A stretch of 64,000 bases of DNA, taken from positions 124,001-188,000 of the forward strand of contig NZ_BOVP01000003.1 in assembly GCF_018403745.1 (NCBI RefSeq). Reading direction: 5' to 3'. The translations under genes and the position numbers were made by a program. Positions 1 to 7,776 of this stretch are shown piece after piece (positions within the stretch are counted from its first letter, which is position 1; each line of letters starts with the position of its first letter). This stretch comes from Lactococcus formosensis. Its GTDB lineage: Bacteria > Bacillota > Bacilli > Lactobacillales > Streptococcaceae. The notes beneath the pieces are model-generated. The model worked only from the letters and a program-made list of their open reading frames with translations, ran no database searches and was not told the origin of the DNA.

Positions 1-2
1 TC

Positions 3-1289
3 TTGGTCAATGTCACCATGAAAAACTTGGAGATGCCTTATTCTCAAGAAATAATTGATCAAGAGTTTGCCTTCATTGACAGCTGCTATCAAGGGAAGGG
101 ATGGTATTGTGACGGTAAGGCAAGTCAGGTGGATTATTATATTCCGTGGGCATTTCATTACTATAGCTTGCTCATCTCAAAATTTTTAAATCCTCATGAA
201 GATGCTGAACGGCTTAAAAAGATTAGGGAAAGGGCAACTTTATTTGCGCAGGATTATCAGTATTGGTTTGACCGAGAAGGACGAGCAGTGCCTTTTGGCC
301 GAAGCTTGACTTATCGTTTTGCACAGGGCGCTTTTTGGTCAGCCTTAGTTTTTGCGGATTTGGAAGCTTTGCCTTGGTCAAAGATTAAAGCGCTCTTTTC
401 AAATCATATGCAATCCTGGTTTCGGGAGGCAATTTTTACTGAAAATGGCATTTTAAATGTTGGTTACGCTTATCCCAATCTCAATATGGCCGAAAATTAT
501 AACGCAGCAGGTTCACCTTACTGGGCTTTTAAAGCATTTTTACTCTTGGCAGTTGACCGTCAGCATCCTTTTTGGCAAGCCGACAAACAGTTACCGCGCT
601 TATCAAGAAAACGTCTCGCCTCTAAAGAAATGCGAGCCTTGATTGAACACAGCGCCCATTCGGAGCAGATTATGTTTTATCCAGCTGGGCAGTTCATCGA
701 AAATCAGAGTCATGCACCAGCCAAATATGGTAAGTTTGTTTATTCAACGCAGTTCGGTTTTAGTGTACCCAAAGGCGCTTATTTTTATGCTGAAGGCGCT
801 TTTGATAATACCTTAGCGCTGAGTGAAGACGGACTGTACTTTCGAGCACATGCCCAAGATGACTCTTTTGAAATCTTCGAAGATCGTGTGGTGCATTACT
901 GGTCACCCATGCCAGCCGTTCACATCAAAAGTACGATTATCCCTTTAGGTCAAGCGCATCTGCGTATCCACGATATCCAAACAGACAAAGTATTGTTTGT
1001 AGCAGAAGGTGGTTTTTCCACAACGATTGAGGAAAGCTCAACTTTTTCTGATAATAAATTTGCCCAAATAGACACGCCATTAGGGAGCAGTAGTATCAGA
1101 GCGATCAAAGGCTATGACGAGGCAGACATTGTTCGGCCAGAAGTGAATACCAATGTGTTGTATCCACGCAGTATTTTTCCTTGTCTTCAGGGGAAGATTC
1201 AGCCCGGTCAACATCGCTTGATAAGTCTCATAACTGGAGCAGTGATGCAGGAGCAAGATTCAAAACGGAGCACCGTAAGTGAAAAATAA
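3..1289 (+). CDS. DUF2264 domain protein, 5' end cut by window
   Basis: The reading frame is open at the left edge, so the true start lies outside the window and only the C-terminal 428 or so residues are present. The sequence carries the DUF2264 signature region (VPFGRSLTYRFAQGAFWSA near visible residues 96-114, then NMAENYNAAGSPYWAFKAF). No signal peptide can be judged. DUF2264 proteins occur beside polysaccharide-lyase and uronate genes and are suspected to act on oligosaccharides, but their reaction is not settled. The position immediately upstream of a LacI regulator and the kdu/kdg genes supports a role in breakdown of unsaturated uronides (inference). Confidence 0.85.
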   Translation: MVNVTMKNLEMPYSQEIIDQEFAFIDSCYQGKGWYCDGKASQVDYYIPWAFHYYSLLISKFLNPHEDAERLKKIRERATLFAQDYQYWFDREGRAVPFGRSLTYRFAQGAFWSALVFADLEALPWSKIKALFSNHMQSWFREAIFTENGILNVGYAYPNLNMAENYNAAGSPYWAFKAFLLLAVDRQHPFWQADKQLPRLSRKRLASKEMRALIEHSAHSEQIMFYPAGQFIENQSHAPAKYGKFVYSTQFGFSVPKGAYFYAEGAFDNTLALSEDGLYFRAHAQDDSFEIFEDRVVHYWSPMPAVHIKSTIIPLGQAHLRIHDIQTDKVLFVAEGGFSTTIEESSTFSDNKFAQIDTPLGSSSIRAIKGYDEADIVRPEVNTNVLYPRSIFPCLQGKIQPGQHRLISLITGAVMQEQDSKRSTVSEK

Positions 1290-1320
1290 CTTTTTTCTTA
1301 TTATTTTTTTCAAAGTATCG

Positions 1321-1326
1321 TATAAT
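1321..1326 (+). promoter_or_regulatory. -10 element of the LacI regulator gene (possibly leaderless)
   Basis: A perfect TATAAT ends eight bases before the ATG at 1335, so a transcript starting the usual 6-7 bases downstream would begin at or next to the start codon. No good -35 is visible. An AAGGG between the two could act as a ribosome site only on read-through mRNA from upstream. Confidence 0.5.
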
Positions 1327-1334
1327 AAGGGCAT

Positions 1335-2342
1335 ATGACTAAAAAAGTAACGATCAACGATATCGCAAAGTTAACTGGGGTATCAAAATCAACCATATCC
1401 AATTTTTTAAATGGTAAATTTGCAGGGATGTCAGAAGAGACACGGCAACGGATTCAAGATAAAATTGAAGAGCTAGACTATCGTCCGAATCGTCAAGCGC
1501 GTGCTTTAAAGTCCAGTTACTCTTCGCTCATCGGGATTTCCGTAACCGACATTTCCAATCTTTATACATCACGTTTATTAAAAGGGATGATGGAAAGATT
1601 GCAAAATACCAAGTACCATACGCTTATCATGAACTCGGACCTCGATGAAGAGTATGAACAATATAATATCGAAAAATTACTAGACGAGAAAGTTGACGGT
1701 ATCATCCTTCAACCTCTTAAAGCTGCAGCGGCCGATTATAAGTCGATTGATTCAGACTTGCCTTTAGTCCAAGTTGACCGCTATCTTCAACCCCTTATTT
1801 GGCCAGCTGTTATCTCTGATAATAGTGAGCAATCCAAAATATTAGCGGAAAAGATTGTCAAAGAAGGGTATCAAAGGATTGTCATCTTAACTCCGCCAAT
1901 GCAGAATTCTTCAACTCGGCTCAAACGCTATCAAGGAATTACTGAAGCAATAAAAGAGACAGAAATCGAACTGGAAGAAGTATTTACTGAAGAGGTTAAA
2001 GATCTCTTTACAAGTGATCCAATGATTTGGGAAAAGATCGAGCCTTTCTGTAAAGACGATAAAAAAACAGCTATATATGCCTTCAACGGAGGTCTGCTTT
2101 ATGGAGCTATTAAAATCCTAAAAGATAAGCAAATTGCTGTGCCAGAACAAGTGGGAGTGGTAGGTTATGATGACGGAGCTCTGGGAGAACTGATTAGTCC
2201 AGGTCTGACTGCTATCGTTCAGGATCCCGTAAAGATAGGCTACACAGCTGCAGATCTTTTGGTCAAAAATATCGAAGCCAAAGCGCAAAAAGCAGAACTT
2301 ACAGTCGTTGACTCAGATCTCAAAATCAGACATTCACTATAA
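1335..2342 (+). CDS. LacI-family transcriptional regulator of uronate catabolism
   Basis: A typical 335-residue LacI/GalR repressor. It has an N-terminal helix-turn-helix and hinge (VTINDIAKLTGVSKSTISNF, residues 5-24; RPNRQARALKS near 51-61), followed by a periplasmic-binding-protein-like effector domain with the late motif VGVVGYDDGALGELISPGLT. It sits directly before kduI-kduD-kdgK-kdgA, and two operator-like palindromes lie in that operon's leader, so it probably senses KDG or a related keto-deoxy sugar acid (inference, analogous to KdgR). The start at 1335 is fixed by the HTH. A terminator hairpin follows the stop. Confidence 0.9.
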   Translation: MTKKVTINDIAKLTGVSKSTISNFLNGKFAGMSEETRQRIQDKIEELDYRPNRQARALKSSYSSLIGISVTDISNLYTSRLLKGMMERLQNTKYHTLIMNSDLDEEYEQYNIEKLLDEKVDGIILQPLKAAAADYKSIDSDLPLVQVDRYLQPLIWPAVISDNSEQSKILAEKIVKEGYQRIVILTPPMQNSSTRLKRYQGITEAIKETEIELEEVFTEEVKDLFTSDPMIWEKIEPFCKDDKKTAIYAFNGGLLYGAIKILKDKQIAVPEQVGVVGYDDGALGELISPGLTAIVQDPVKIGYTAADLLVKNIEAKAQKAELTVVDSDLKIRHSL

Positions 2343-2378
2343 AAATATTAAAGGAAAAATATCCTTTGGTATTTTTTT
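2343..2378 (+). terminator. Terminator after the LacI regulator
   Basis: AAAGGA pairs with TCCTTT across a 6-base loop, extended by seven A/T and G.T pairs, and runs into a T-rich tail just before the next promoter. Confidence 0.65.
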
Positions 2379-2389
2379 ATTTTTTATAC

Positions 2390-2418
2390 TTGACAAAATA
2401 ACTGAAAGCGAATACAAT
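2390..2418 (+). promoter_or_regulatory. kduI operon promoter
   Basis: Consensus TTGACA (2390-2395), a 17-base spacer and TACAAT (2413-2418). It is one of the few clear -35/-10 promoters in the window. The initial transcribed region carries the tandem operator-like sites. Confidence 0.85.
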
Positions 2419-2423
2419 AGATG

Positions 2424-2452
2424 TTAGTAAATCGGTTTAGTAAATCGGTTTA
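2424..2452 (+). promoter_or_regulatory. Tandem LacI-type operators
   Basis: The 13-mer TTAGTAAATCGGT occurs twice head to tail (2424-2436, 2437-2449). Each copy contains the near-palindrome TAAATC/GGTTTA (2428-2439 and 2441-2452) with a central CG, as in LacI-family operators. Located from about +1 to +28 of the kduI transcript, they would block transcription when bound. The adjacent LacI protein is the obvious candidate binder (inference). Confidence 0.7.
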
Positions 2453-2489
2453 TTAATTCTATAAATTACAAATAAAAAAGGAGCATCAG

Positions 2490-3335
2490 ATGAACAATCA
2501 AACAATGGATACCCGTTACACACACTCACCAAAGGATATTGCGCATTTTACAACACAAGAGCTGCGCGAAGAATTTGCAGTAGAGACCATCTTCGAACCT
2601 AACTTTATTCATTTGGTTTATTCGCACAATGACCGCTTGATTTTTGGCGGAGTTGAACCGACAGAAGAACCTTTGGAAATTGTTCTAGATAAAGTTCTTG
2701 GGGTAGAGTATTTCTTAGAACGTCGTGAGCTTGGTGTTATTAACATTGGTGGTGATGGTAGCATTATTATCGATGGCGAAGAAGACGAAGTTTTACACCG
2801 TGATGGGTACTATATCGGAAAAGGGACAAAGGAAGTTATCTTCAAATCTAAAGATCCGCAAAACCCAGCAAAATTCTACGTGGCTTCAGCTCCAGCTCAC
2901 CAAAAATACCCGAATAAAAAAATCGCTCTGGCCAATATCAATCCTTTAACACCGGGTGATGATGAACATATGAATAAACGTAAGATCAATCAATATGTTC
3001 ATCCAAACCAAGTTGAATCTTGCCAACTCCAAATGGGTTTAACATCACTTGCTCCTGGTTCTGCGTGGAACACAATGCCTTGTCACACACATGAACGTCG
3101 TATGGAAGCTTATCTGTACTTTGAATTGCCAGAAGACAATGCCATTTTCCACTTCATGGGTAAACCCGAGGAAACAAAACACTTAGTGCTTCAAAACGAA
3201 CAAGCGGCAATCAGTCCAAGTTGGTCCATCCATACAGGCGTAGCCACAAGTAATTACTCTTTTATCTGGGCAATGTGTGGCGAAAATATCACTTATGACG
3301 ATATGGATATTGTTCCAATGAATGAACTTAAATAA
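2490..3335 (+). CDS. kduI: 5-dehydro-4-deoxy-D-glucuronate isomerase KduI
   Basis: Converts 5-keto-4-deoxyuronate (DKI), the product of unsaturated uronic acids released from pectin or glycosaminoglycans, to 3-deoxy-D-glycero-2,5-hexodiulosonate in the cytoplasm. The 281-residue length matches the family. The zinc-binding cluster is visible as PCHTHERRMEAY around residues 196-207, with a further histidine in SIHTG near 245. The ribosome site AAAAAGGAG lies 8 bases before the ATG. It is the first gene of the kduI-kduD-kdgK-kdgA operon, and kduD follows after 31 bases. Confidence 0.95.
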   Translation: MNNQTMDTRYTHSPKDIAHFTTQELREEFAVETIFEPNFIHLVYSHNDRLIFGGVEPTEEPLEIVLDKVLGVEYFLERRELGVINIGGDGSIIIDGEEDEVLHRDGYYIGKGTKEVIFKSKDPQNPAKFYVASAPAHQKYPNKKIALANINPLTPGDDEHMNKRKINQYVHPNQVESCQLQMGLTSLAPGSAWNTMPCHTHERRMEAYLYFELPEDNAIFHFMGKPEETKHLVLQNEQAAISPSWSIHTGVATSNYSFIWAMCGENITYDDMDIVPMNELK

Positions 3336-3366
3336 TAAAAATAAACGAAAAAAGAAAGAGAAGATT

Positions 3367-4173
3367 ATGACTGAGAATATTTTAAACACCTTTTCACTTG
3401 AAGGAAAAATCGCCCTTGTAACAGGAGCGACTTACGGTATCGGTTTTGCCTTGGCATCAAGCTATGCCAAAGCGGGAGCAACGATTGTATTTAATGACAT
3501 CAACCAAGAAGCAGTTGATCGTGGTATGGCAGCTTACCAAGAAGCAGGCATTACAGCACACGGTTATGTTTGTGATGTGACTGATGAAGCAGGAATTAAT
3601 GCAATGGTTGAGCAAATTGAAAAGGAAGTCGGCATCATCGACATCTTGGTCAACAATGCCGGTATTATCAAACGGACACCGATGATTGAAATGTCTGCCG
3701 CAGATTTTCGCCAAGTGATTGATATTGATTTGAATGGTCCATTTATCGTTTCTAAAGCTGTTATTCCAGGCATGATGAAAAAAGGTGGTGGTAAAATCAT
3801 CAACATTTGTTCAATGATGTCAGAGCTTGGTCGTGAAACAGTTTCAGCCTATGCTGCTGCTAAAGGTGGATTGAAAATGCTGACGAAGAATATTGCTTCT
3901 GAGTATGGCAAATATAATATCCAATGTAACGGTATTGGCCCAGGCTACATTGCGACACCACAAACAGCGCCTTTACGTGAGTTACAAGAAGATGGTTCAC
4001 GTCATCCTTTTGATTCTTTTATCATTGCTAAAACGCCAGCAGAGCGTTGGGGAGAACCAGAAGATCTTGAAGGCCCAGCAGTCTTCTTGGCGTCGAAGGC
4101 TTCTGACTTTGTCAACGGTCATATTCTCTATGTAGATGGCGGAATCTTAGCCTACATTGGTAAGCAACCATAA
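3367..4173 (+). CDS. kduD: 2-dehydro-3-deoxy-D-gluconate 5-dehydrogenase KduD
   Basis: A 268-residue short-chain dehydrogenase that reduces the KduI product to 2-keto-3-deoxygluconate with NADH. It has the cofactor motif TGATYGIG (residues 19-26), NNAG near 95, and the catalytic Ser-Tyr-Lys with YAAAK near 161-165. The ATG at 3367 was chosen over one at 3322 because the latter lies inside kduI and lacks family sequence. The ribosome site (GAAAGAGAAG) is weak, so expression may partly depend on coupling to kduI. Confidence 0.93.
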   Translation: MTENILNTFSLEGKIALVTGATYGIGFALASSYAKAGATIVFNDINQEAVDRGMAAYQEAGITAHGYVCDVTDEAGINAMVEQIEKEVGIIDILVNNAGIIKRTPMIEMSAADFRQVIDIDLNGPFIVSKAVIPGMMKKGGGKIINICSMMSELGRETVSAYAAAKGGLKMLTKNIASEYGKYNIQCNGIGPGYIATPQTAPLRELQEDGSRHPFDSFIIAKTPAERWGEPEDLEGPAVFLASKASDFVNGHILYVDGGILAYIGKQP

Positions 4174-4203
4174 AATAAAGAGCTGAACCTTGGAGAAAGA
4201 ATT

Positions 4204-5172
4204 ATGCCAAAATTTATAACAATAGGCGAGCCTCTGGTCGTGATGGCCTCACAAGATGTGGATGTTAGCTTAGATGAAGCAGTGCATTTTAAGAAATATC
4301 TTGCAGGAGCAGAATTTAATGTTGCTCTCGGTATCAAACGTTTAGGTCACAGTGCGGGCTATGTATCCAAAGTTGGAACAGATACTTTTGGACGGTTTAT
4401 CACTGAGGCTGCACAAGAAGCAGAGCTGGATACGCAAAACTTGATTTACGATGAAAACTTTTCGACAGGTGTTTATTTGAAACAATGTGTGAGTACGGGG
4501 GATCCGGTTACTTCATATTTTCGTAAAAATTCAGCTGCTTCAAACTTGAAGATAGATGAGATTGATTTATCTACTTTAGCAGATGTTCAGATTGCTCATC
4601 TTTCAGGCATCTTTCCAGCATTATCGCTCAGAACACTTCAAACTTTTAGAGCGTTTAATGATAAGCTGCAGGAAAATAAAGTCTTCACGGTATTTGACCC
4701 AAACCTTCGTCCAGCGCTTTGGAAAAATCAAAAAGAAATGGTAGATACTCTCAACAACTTAGCGAAGAACAGCCAAATCGTTTTACCGGGTGTTAATGAA
4801 GGTCAGATACTGATGGGTTCAAGCCAACCAGAAGAAATTGCTGATTTTTATTTGAGACAAAGCAGTCTAACCGAAAGTGTTGTAGTGAAACTGGGCGCTG
4901 AAGGCGCATTTGTCAAAACGAAAGCTGGTGGTACTTATACCGTTTCTGGCTTTAAAGTGGACAAGGTCGTTGATACAGTGGGCGCAGGAGATGGCTTTGC
5001 TGTCGGCTTAGAATCTGCTTTACTTGAAGGTAAAACGCTGGAAGTTGCTGTACATCGTGCTTGTGCTATTGGCGCTTTGGCAGTTCAAAGTGCGGGGGAT
5101 AGTGAAGGATATCCGACACGTCAGGAACTTATGGACTTTTATAAGAGTCGAAATTATCAAGGAGATTTATAA
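4204..5172 (+). CDS. kdgK: 2-dehydro-3-deoxygluconokinase KdgK
   Basis: A PfkB/ribokinase-family sugar kinase of 322 residues that phosphorylates 2-keto-3-deoxygluconate (KDG) to KDPG. The start of the family fold (ITIGEPLVVM) and the second PfkB signature DTVGAGDGFAVG (about residues 258-269, containing the catalytic Asp) are both present. The ribosome site GGAGAAAG precedes the ATG. The stop codon shares a base with the kdgA start, so the two are translationally coupled and the kinase product passes to the aldolase. Confidence 0.93.
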   Translation: MPKFITIGEPLVVMASQDVDVSLDEAVHFKKYLAGAEFNVALGIKRLGHSAGYVSKVGTDTFGRFITEAAQEAELDTQNLIYDENFSTGVYLKQCVSTGDPVTSYFRKNSAASNLKIDEIDLSTLADVQIAHLSGIFPALSLRTLQTFRAFNDKLQENKVFTVFDPNLRPALWKNQKEMVDTLNNLAKNSQIVLPGVNEGQILMGSSQPEEIADFYLRQSSLTESVVVKLGAEGAFVKTKAGGTYTVSGFKVDKVVDTVGAGDGFAVGLESALLEGKTLEVAVHRACAIGALAVQSAGDSEGYPTRQELMDFYKSRNYQGDL

Positions 5173-5813
5173 TGCAAAGAGCAGAATTATTGGAAAAGGT
5201 GATTAAGTCGGGCGTTGTTTCAGTGGTACGCGCAGATAATGCCGAAGATGCCGTCAAAATAGTAGAAGCAGTTGTAGACGGTGGGATTAAAAGTATTGAG
5301 CTGACTTACTCAGTGCCGCGTGCAAATGATGTCATTGCCGATCTTGTGGCAAGATATGCTGATACAGATGTCGTGGTTGGTGCAGGTACAGTTTTAGAAC
5401 CAACTTCAGCACGTTTGGCAATTATTGCCGGTGCTCAATTTATTGTGAGTCCAACTTTTAACAAAGAAGTTGCTAAAATCTGTAACCTCTATCAAATCCC
5501 TTATATTCCAGGAGTGATGACCCCATTAGAAGCACAGACAGCGATGGAATATGGCTCTGAACTCATCAAGCTTTTCCCAGGAGATATTGCAGGAGCTGCG
5601 ATGATTAAGGACCTCAAAGGTCCTTTCCCTTACATCAATGTGATGCCATCTGGTGGTGTTAATGAATCAAATGTGGCAGAATGGTTTAAAGTCGGAGCGA
5701 CTGCTGTAAGTGCAGGAGGTGGTGTGACAGCACCGGCATTAACAGGTGATTTTGCTGCTGTTAAATCAAATGCTGAGAAGTTTATGCTGGCCTATGAAGC
5801 CGTAGGAAAATAA
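5172..5813 (+). CDS. kdgA: KDPG/KHG aldolase
   Basis: Cleaves 2-keto-3-deoxy-6-phosphogluconate to pyruvate and glyceraldehyde 3-phosphate, the last step of the uronate route. The 213-residue protein has the Schiff-base lysine in IKLFPGD (Lys about 133, the same position as in E. coli Eda) and the conserved glutamate in IELTYSVPRA. The glycine-rich phosphate site PSGGV is also seen. It begins on the last base of the kdgK stop and ends at a strong terminator. The family symbol eda is an equally valid name. Confidence 0.95.
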   Translation: MQRAELLEKVIKSGVVSVVRADNAEDAVKIVEAVVDGGIKSIELTYSVPRANDVIADLVARYADTDVVVGAGTVLEPTSARLAIIAGAQFIVSPTFNKEVAKICNLYQIPYIPGVMTPLEAQTAMEYGSELIKLFPGDIAGAAMIKDLKGPFPYINVMPSGGVNESNVAEWFKVGATAVSAGGGVTAPALTGDFAAVKSNAEKFMLAYEAVGK

Positions 5814-5816
5814 ATG

Positions 5817-5848
5817 AAAAGCTTATATCGTTTTGATATAAGCTTTTT
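5817..5848. terminator. Bidirectional terminator between kdgA and the minus-strand gene pair
   Basis: A perfect 13-bp stem, AAAAGCTTATATC with its complement, closes a 5-base loop. It has T-runs on one side and A-runs on the other, so it can end transcripts from both directions. Confidence 0.9.
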
Positions 5849-5852
5849 ACTT

Positions 5853-5990
5853 TCATTCCTTTTCTAAAAGAATCCGTTTAATCTCCCGAAGCTCTCTTTT
5901 AGTACGGCTTTGGTCAAGTGCTAATGACAAAACACCAAGAGCTAAGAAAAAATTTGCGATTTCGGATAGGATTGTAAATAAAGCATTCAT
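5853..5990 (-). CDS. 45-residue single-pass membrane protein, candidate partner/immunity protein
   Basis: A short frame starting MNALFTILSEIANFFLALG, with one hydrophobic helix (about residues 4-25) followed by a strongly charged tail (RTKRELREIKRILLEKE). Its ATG lies 3 bases after the stop of the upstream secreted protein and has no clear ribosome site of its own, implying translational coupling. It ends at the terminator shared with kdgA. Size, topology and coupling resemble small immunity or toxin-associated membrane proteins of Gram-positive bacteria. This is inference, and no family is recognised. Confidence 0.6.
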   Translation of the reverse strand: MNALFTILSEIANFFLALGVLSLALDQSRTKRELREIKRILLEKE

Positions 5991-5993
5991 AGT

Positions 5994-6500
5994 TTAGCGT
6001 CCATACATAAAGTCATCAAAGCCTAAGGCTGACCAAAAGCTAATAGAGCTAATGGTAATCCAATACGGTTTTGAATTTCTTTTATATGCAGCACGTGTCG
6101 TCCATCGACGACTCAAAGCTTGCATAGCTGCATATCTACCCGCAGAATAAAAACTTCTACCAATATTAATCCCTGCCCAAATAAGTGAGGCAACAGCGGC
6201 AGCAGCAGCTACAGGCGCAAGTCTCTGTCTATCGAGAAAATTTGCATATTCATCGAGTAGTTTTTCTCCATCTTCTTGTGAAATTTCTTTAATATCATGG
6301 ACTCCTTTCCTAAGTAAGAAATCTTCAAAGCTTTTTTTATCTAAATTTAGATTTGTTTCATCAACTTGTGTTACCTCTGCAGTTATTTCTGGAATAACTT
6401 GACTTTCAGCAAGCCCCACTCCGGATGACGTTAATGATGAAGACAGAACTGTTGTGGCAACAAGACTAATAACTGTTTTTTTCAAATATTTTTTCTGCAA
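5994..6500 (-). CDS. Secreted small protein with hydrophobic/basic C-terminus, candidate toxin or bacteriocin precursor
   Basis: A 168-residue protein of unrecognised family. It starts at TTG, a choice decided by a perfect AGGAGG 10 bases upstream. Residues 1-32 form a Sec signal peptide (basic start, hydrophobic core, GVGLA before the likely cut). An acidic middle region (about 35-90) resembles a propeptide. It is followed by an Ala-rich hydrophobic helix (VAAAAAVASLIWAGI) and a basic, aromatic C-terminal tail ending SFWSALGFDDFMYGR. This acidic-then-cationic amphipathic plan, coupled to a tiny membrane protein, suggests a secreted antimicrobial or toxin (inference). No transporter or peptidase gene is adjacent. 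Confidence 0.65.
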   Translation of the reverse strand: MQKKYLKKTVISLVATTVLSSSLTSSGVGLAESQVIPEITAEVTQVDETNLNLDKKSFEDFLLRKGVHDIKEISQEDGEKLLDEYANFLDRQRLAPVAAAAAVASLIWAGINIGRSFYSAGRYAAMQALSRRWTTRAAYKRNSKPYWITISSISFWSALGFDDFMYGR

Positions 6501-6751
6501 TATATAATTACCTCCTAGGTTCTTGTGTAGTGTAGTCCTTTCCTTGAGCTGCAGTCTCGAATTAAAATATATTTACCTAAAATATTATCACATTTTAAGC
6601 GTCTTAATTTTTAAAAATTCATTGAAAGATGAAGAAAATTATTCTACAAATATGGAGGGAGCTAACAATATAACAGCGGGATTACTTTGTAAAGCTAAGA
6701 AAATTTTAATGTGTCGATGCGATGATTTCCGGAGTAATATTAGTAAATGAA

Positions 6752-7363
6752 TTAACCCACGCGCCCCGCATAAACATAATATTCTTCAACATCCTCTTCT
6801 GAAACTTCCTCATCATTACTCCAAGCGAAACGTTGTGCGGCGATTTTTTTTAAGCCTTTTTTCTCGTAAAAAGGATAGTTTGAATAGCTGTCTGTCAGGA
6901 GGAAGAAGGTTTTTGCTTTCTTTTCTTTTAAATAATCAAGGAAAAGCTGATAGAGTTTACTGCCAAGACCTAAGCCTTTGTAGTTCTCATTTAAGATTAA
7001 GAGGTTTAAGGCAGCATCAAAGGTTTCCTTGCTTTGCTGTATAAGTTCCTCATTGAGCTTCATGGTTTCCAAGTAAAAGTCAAAAACGGTTTCTGGTTTT
7101 CCTTGGTTGATAATTAAACTCAGGGCTTCAAGTTGGCGGTACCTTATCCGACTTTTGGGAAGGAGATCAGGAGTGAGAGCAGCAGCGACGACGCCGATAA
7201 TTTTCCCCTTATCTTTAGCGACAAAGACTTTTGTGGAGGTCAAGAGGATTGTTTCAAGAAAAAAATCAGCCATAGGCAAGACATTTTCTTGTTTATTCCA
7301 CTCTTGATAAGCCCAAGTGTCGATAATTAATTGATTGATTGATATCCGCAAGTTCGGCTTCAT
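6752..7363 (-). CDS. GNAT-family acetyltransferase, N-terminus out of frame
   Basis: The 203-residue frame contains the acetyl-CoA loop NYKGLGLGSKLYQLF and the typical C-terminal strand (TDSYSNYPFYEKKGLKKI). As written it starts at an ATG (7363) and lacks the first GNAT strand. An ATG at 7406, overlapping the menI stop, opens a second frame encoding MNKDNIIFTELVDIDEAELA, a normal GNAT beginning, but it runs into an early stop. The two frames would join as ADINQLIIDTW if the TTGA repeat at 7331-7342 had two units instead of three. The gene is therefore frameshifted, or switched off by repeat slippage. It is the last gene of the men operon. Confidence 0.75.
   Translation of the reverse strand: MKPNLRISINQLIIDTWAYQEWNKQENVLPMADFFLETILLTSTKVFVAKDKGKIIGVVAAALTPDLLPKSRIRYRQLEALSLIINQGKPETVFDFYLETMKLNEELIQQSKETFDAALNLLILNENYKGLGLGSKLYQLFLDYLKEKKAKTFFLLTDSYSNYPFYEKKGLKKIAAQRFAWSNDEEVSEEDVEEYYVYAGRVG
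7331..7342. repeat. (TTGA)3 tetranucleotide repeat inside the acetyltransferase gene
   Basis: Three perfect TTGA units lie within the codons that join the natural start frame to the acetyltransferase body. Each unit gained or lost changes the frame. Two or five units would restore one continuous protein from the ATG at 7406. Confidence 0.7.
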
Positions 7364-7398
7364 CTATATCCACCAATTCTGTAAATATTATGTTGTCT

Positions 7399-7776
7399 TT
7401 ATTCATATCTTTTTGCCACAATAGCGTTGGTCACAGTGACTTGTGCTACTAAAACCTCACGCGCATCTGTAAACTTCAGCTCCCACACATGTGTACGCCC
7501 ACCTTTGTGCAGAAGAAGACCTTGAGCAAAGAGTATTCCTGTTGCTTTAGTTGGGTTCAAATGATTGCCATTGACCGCTTGGCCGAAAGCAAAATGTTTA
7601 TCGTCAAGCAAGAGATTACTTGCCATACCAGCAGCAACCTCAGCAAAGGCCAGCGTTGCACCACCATTTAAGAAACCTTGAGGTTGCGCATGAAAGTCCT
7701 CTAAAGGCATTTGAGCGGTAAAACCTGTTGGGGTTAAAACCAGCTTTTGAATACCCAGTTGTTCAATTAAATTCAT
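7399..7776 (-). CDS. menI: 1,4-dihydroxy-2-naphthoyl-CoA thioesterase (hotdog fold)
   Basis: A 125-residue PaaI-type hotdog thioesterase. The helix motif GFLNGGATLAFAEVAAG contains the expected catalytic acidic residue, and GRTHVWELKFTD is a core strand. Within the men operon its job is very probably to release 1,4-dihydroxy-2-naphthoate from CoA, downstream of MenB. The start overlaps the menC stop (ATGA). Its own stop overlaps the natural ATG of the acetyltransferase by 8 bases, so the three genes are translationally linked. Confidence 0.88.
   Translation of the reverse strand: MNLIEQLGIQKLVLTPTGFTAQMPLEDFHAQPQGFLNGGATLAFAEVAAGMASNLLLDDKHFAFGQAVNGNHLNPTKATGILFAQGLLLHKGGRTHVWELKFTDAREVLVAQVTVTNAIVAKRYE

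Noticed and set aside
6523..6750. 75-residue plus-strand frame upstream of the secreted protein
   Set aside because: No ribosome site, low-complexity composition, and it overlaps the promoter area of the minus-strand pair.
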